A stretch of DNA of 64,000 nt from Methylomonas koyamae (GTDB taxonomy: Bacteria > Pseudomonadota > Gammaproteobacteria > Methylococcales > Methylomonadaceae): NCBI RefSeq assembly GCF_019669905.1, contig NZ_AP019777.1:3472001-3536000 (forward strand). Direction: 5' to 3'. A program made the position numbers and the translations under genes. Shown one piece after another: positions 61,728 through 64,000 of the stretch (position 1 is its first letter; each line of letters begins with the position of its first letter). The notes beneath the pieces were generated by a model. The model made no database searches. It worked only from the letters and a program-made list of their open reading frames with translations, and was not told where the DNA came from.

Positions 61728-64000
61728 TCACTCCTCCTCCGCGACTACCTTGGGCATATCCCGATTAATCAAGAAATACACCACCGGTATCACCACCAAC
61801 GAAAACAAGGTGGAAGCGATGATGCCGAAAATAAAGCTCCAGGCCAAGCCGGAAAAAATCGGGTCCAGCACGATCATCATCGAACCCAATACCGCCGAGG
61901 CGGCGGTCAAAAAGATCGGGTTCAAACGGGTGGCGCCGGCTTCGACGATGGCGTCGGCCAGGCTGATGTCCGGATTGCCGCGGTAAATGTTTTCGATGAA
62001 GTCGATCAGAATAATCGAGTTACGCACCACGATACCGGCCAGCGCGATCATGCCGATCATCGCCGTGGCCGTGAAATAAATCGGGCTGGCGTACTCGCCG
62101 ACATCGCCGGCAAACAGATTGATCAGCCAGAAGCCTGGCATGATGCCGATCACGGTCAACGGAATCGCGATCATCATGATCAGCGGTACGCCCAACGAGC
62201 CGGTTTGGCCGACCAGCAGGATGTAGATCATCACCATCGCCGCGGCAAAAGCCAGACCGAGGTCGCGGAACACGTCGACGGTGATCTTCCATTCGCCCTC
62301 GCCGGCCATTTCGGCTTTATAACCGGCCGGCAGCGGTTTGGTTTCGAACACGTCGAACAAATCCAGAATCGCCTCGACCGGACTGCGGCCGGCCATTTCC
62401 GCGGTGACGTAAGCCACACGCTGCAAGTTCTTGTGGTAAATGGCTTTTTGCCCGCTCTGGCGGTCGAATCGGCCCAATTCGCTCAGATGCACCAAGACGC
62501 CGTTGGCGGTTTTGACCGACAAGGCCTGCAAATCGGCTTCGGCCGAACGCGCGGCTCTGGGTAATTGCAGCCGGATCGCCAGCGGCTGCCGCTCGTTTTC
62601 GGCATGCAATAAGCCGACATCGGCGCCGGCCAGCGCCAACTGCAAGGTTTGGGCAATTTGCGCGGCCGTGACGCCCAACGCGGCGGCCTTGTCGTGCTCC
62701 ACCAGAAACTGCCATTTTTCGTAGTCGGCTTCGACGAAATCGTCGACATCGACCACACCCTCGGTTTGCTGCATGTCGGCCCGCACCCGGTTGGCGACAT
62801 TGATGATATCGGCATAATCGGCTTGCGGCGGGCCGTAGACTTCGGCGACGACGGTGGACAATACCGGCGGCCCCGGCGGCATTTCCACGATCTTGATGTT
62901 GGCGCCGAATTGTTTTTCGATGCGGTCGATCTCGGGCCGCATCCGCAACGCGATTTCGTGCGAGCCTTGCTCGCGGCGGGTTTTATCGGCCAACACGATG
63001 CGAATATCGCCCAGGTTGGCGCCCTGCCGTAAATAGTAATGGCGAACCATACCGTTGAAGTCCATCGGCGACGACAATCCGACGTAGCTCTGGTAGCTGC
63101 TGATTTCGTTGACGGTCGCCAAGTAGCGGCCTAGCTCGGCGGCAACTCGGTCGGTAGCCTCCAATGACGTCCCTTTCGGCATGTCGATGACCAGTTGCAG
63201 CTCGTTTTTATTGTCGAACGGCAACAGCTTGAGCGGCACTACTCGGGTCACCGCCATCAACGCCGACAACACGAAGGCCACGATCACCGCCGCCAGAAAC
63301 CACCAGGCCTTGGTCTTATCGGCCAACAGCGGCGCCAGAATGGCCTGATAAATCTTGAAGCCCCGACTTTGTTTCAAATCGAACGCCGGGCCGTGGTCTT
63401 TGCCGTAATCGCCTTTCAATAAACGATAACTGGCCCACGGCGTGACGCTGAAAGCGATGACCAGCGACAGCAGCATCGCGATCGGCACGTTAAATGCCAT
63501 CGGCGCCATATAAGGCCCCATCATGCCGGTAATGAAAAACATCGGCACGAAGGACATGATCACCGCAAACGTCGCCAGTATGGTCGGCGGCCGAATTTCA
63601 TCGACGGCGCTGAGCAAGGCTTGCAATGGTGGCTCTTTACGCATCTTGTAATGGCGGTGGATGTTTTCGACGTCGACGATAGGGTCGTCGACCAGTAAAC
63701 CCAGCGACAAGATCAAGGCAAACAAGGTCACCCGGTTGATCGTGTAACCGAAGATCAAATCGCACAGCAGCGTGATGGCGAACGTCATCGGCACCGCCAG
63801 CGATACAATCAGCGATTCCTTAAATCCCAGCGACAAGGCCAGCAGCACAATGATGGTCAGAATGGCAATGCCCAAGTGCATGACCAGTTCGTTGACTTTG
63901 TGATCGGCGGTTTCGCCGTAGTTGCGGGTCACGGTCAGCAACACGTCGTCCGGAATCAAGCTGCCTTGCAGTTCCTCGGTCAGCGCCAGCACCTGCTCGG
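61728..64000 (-). CDS. RND efflux permease, C-terminal part (5' end beyond the window)
   Basis: At least 757 residues of an AcrB-type pump. The visible part begins in the first periplasmic loop/TM2 region (VMHLGIAILTIIVLLALSLGF), with TM4 carrying GLLVDDPIVDVENIHRHYK (proton-relay DD) and the second loop and TM8-12 complete; it ends DMPKVVAEEE. The Pro and Asp in VDDPIVDVENI and the YYLRQGANLGDIRIVL segment set it apart from the pump at 6148-9321 and suggest another subfamily. The frame stays open to the window edge, so the start is not seen. The substrate is unknown. Confidence 0.92.
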   Translation of the reverse strand, partial: EQVLALTEELQGSLIPDDVLLTVTRNYGETADHKVNELVMHLGIAILTIIVLLALSLGFKESLIVSLAVPMTFAITLLCDLIFGYTINRVTLFALILSLGLLVDDPIVDVENIHRHYKMRKEPPLQALLSAVDEIRPPTILATFAVIMSFVPMFFITGMMGPYMAPMAFNVPIAMLLSLVIAFSVTPWASYRLLKGDYGKDHGPAFDLKQSRGFKIYQAILAPLLADKTKAWWFLAAVIVAFVLSALMAVTRVVPLKLLPFDNKNELQLVIDMPKGTSLEATDRVAAELGRYLATVNEISSYQSYVGLSSPMDFNGMVRHYYLRQGANLGDIRIVLADKTRREQGSHEIALRMRPEIDRIEKQFGANIKIVEMPPGPPVLSTVVAEVYGPPQADYADIINVANRVRADMQQTEGVVDVDDFVEADYEKWQFLVEHDKAAALGVTAAQIAQTLQLALAGADVGLLHAENERQPLAIRLQLPRAARSAEADLQALSVKTANGVLVHLSELGRFDRQSGQKAIYHKNLQRVAYVTAEMAGRSPVEAILDLFDVFETKPLPAGYKAEMAGEGEWKITVDVFRDLGLAFAAAMVMIYILLVGQTGSLGVPLIMMIAIPLTVIGIMPGFWLINLFAGDVGEYASPIYFTATAMIGMIALAGIVVRNSIILIDFIENIYRGNPDISLADAIVEAGATRLNPIFLTAASAVLGSMMIVLDPIFSGLAWSFIFGIIASTLFSLVVIPVVYFLINRDMPKVVAEEE

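Noticed and set aside
61299..62564. 421-codon plus-strand frame across the hairpin region and the RND gene
   Set aside because: Most of it is antisense to the RND permease; the first part is translated repeat sequence.

Overview
The window reads as chromosome of a gammaproteobacterial methanotroph, most like Methylomonas or a close Methylococcaceae relative. The support is an aminohopanoid pathway (sqs, shc, hpnG, hpnH, hpnO), a formaldehyde-activating-enzyme homologue beside a cytochrome P460-family protein, a mature-N-terminal-His CopC with CopD, the nitrogenase-control pair draT/draG, and the Pseudomonas-type block acpP-fabF-pabC-mltG-tmk-holB-pilZ-tatD. The genus is an inference from gene content, not from a marker gene.

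Layout. 1-18240: end of a dctA-like transporter, a large hybrid histidine kinase, a TetR-controlled tripartite RND efflux operon, a TonB receptor, then a FecI/FecR/TonB-receptor trans-envelope signalling set followed by a second ECF sigma factor with no FecR of its own. 18241-25675: a flavin-binding-like protein, the Fae homologue, a cytochrome P460-family protein behind a perfect palindrome, cvfB, a small membrane protein, parE, and an exported protein resembling phage tail-tube gp19. 25676-28708: a SWIM/SNF2 helicase.

29001-44919 is the isoprenoid and hopanoid island: xseB-ispA-dxs feeds C5 units to farnesyl diphosphate; sqs and shc make squalene and hopene; hpnH, hpnG and hpnO build the C35 amino side chain; MlaA- and MlaC-type proteins sit alongside as possible lipid carriers. 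copC-copD follow, and then a second dxs. The two dxs genes are direct repeats that match over about 1.83 kb with one mismatch visible by eye, so recombination between them could delete or amplify the hopanoid genes.

45018-57205: gloB, a glycosyltransferase, an rlmG-type methyltransferase, a probable unannotated small RNA (about 47961-48061), the tatD-to-acpP housekeeping block, a hot-dog protein, and draG/draT. 57206-64000: aqpZ behind a perfect CRP-type box, a DUF3616 protein whose stop codon is formed by an IS5-family insertion, an integron-cassette-like unit, a REP-associated transposase broken by an in-frame TAG and flanked by inverted REP-like repeats, a chain of strong hairpins, and the C-terminal part of a second RND pump that runs off the window.

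Most genes are ordinary. The items most worth a second look are the near-identical dxs pair, the orphan terminator and small RNA at about 48.0 kb, the exported tail-tube-like protein, the Fae homologue lacking the catalytic His, and the mobile-element cluster at 59.2-61.6 kb. All alignments were done by eye.
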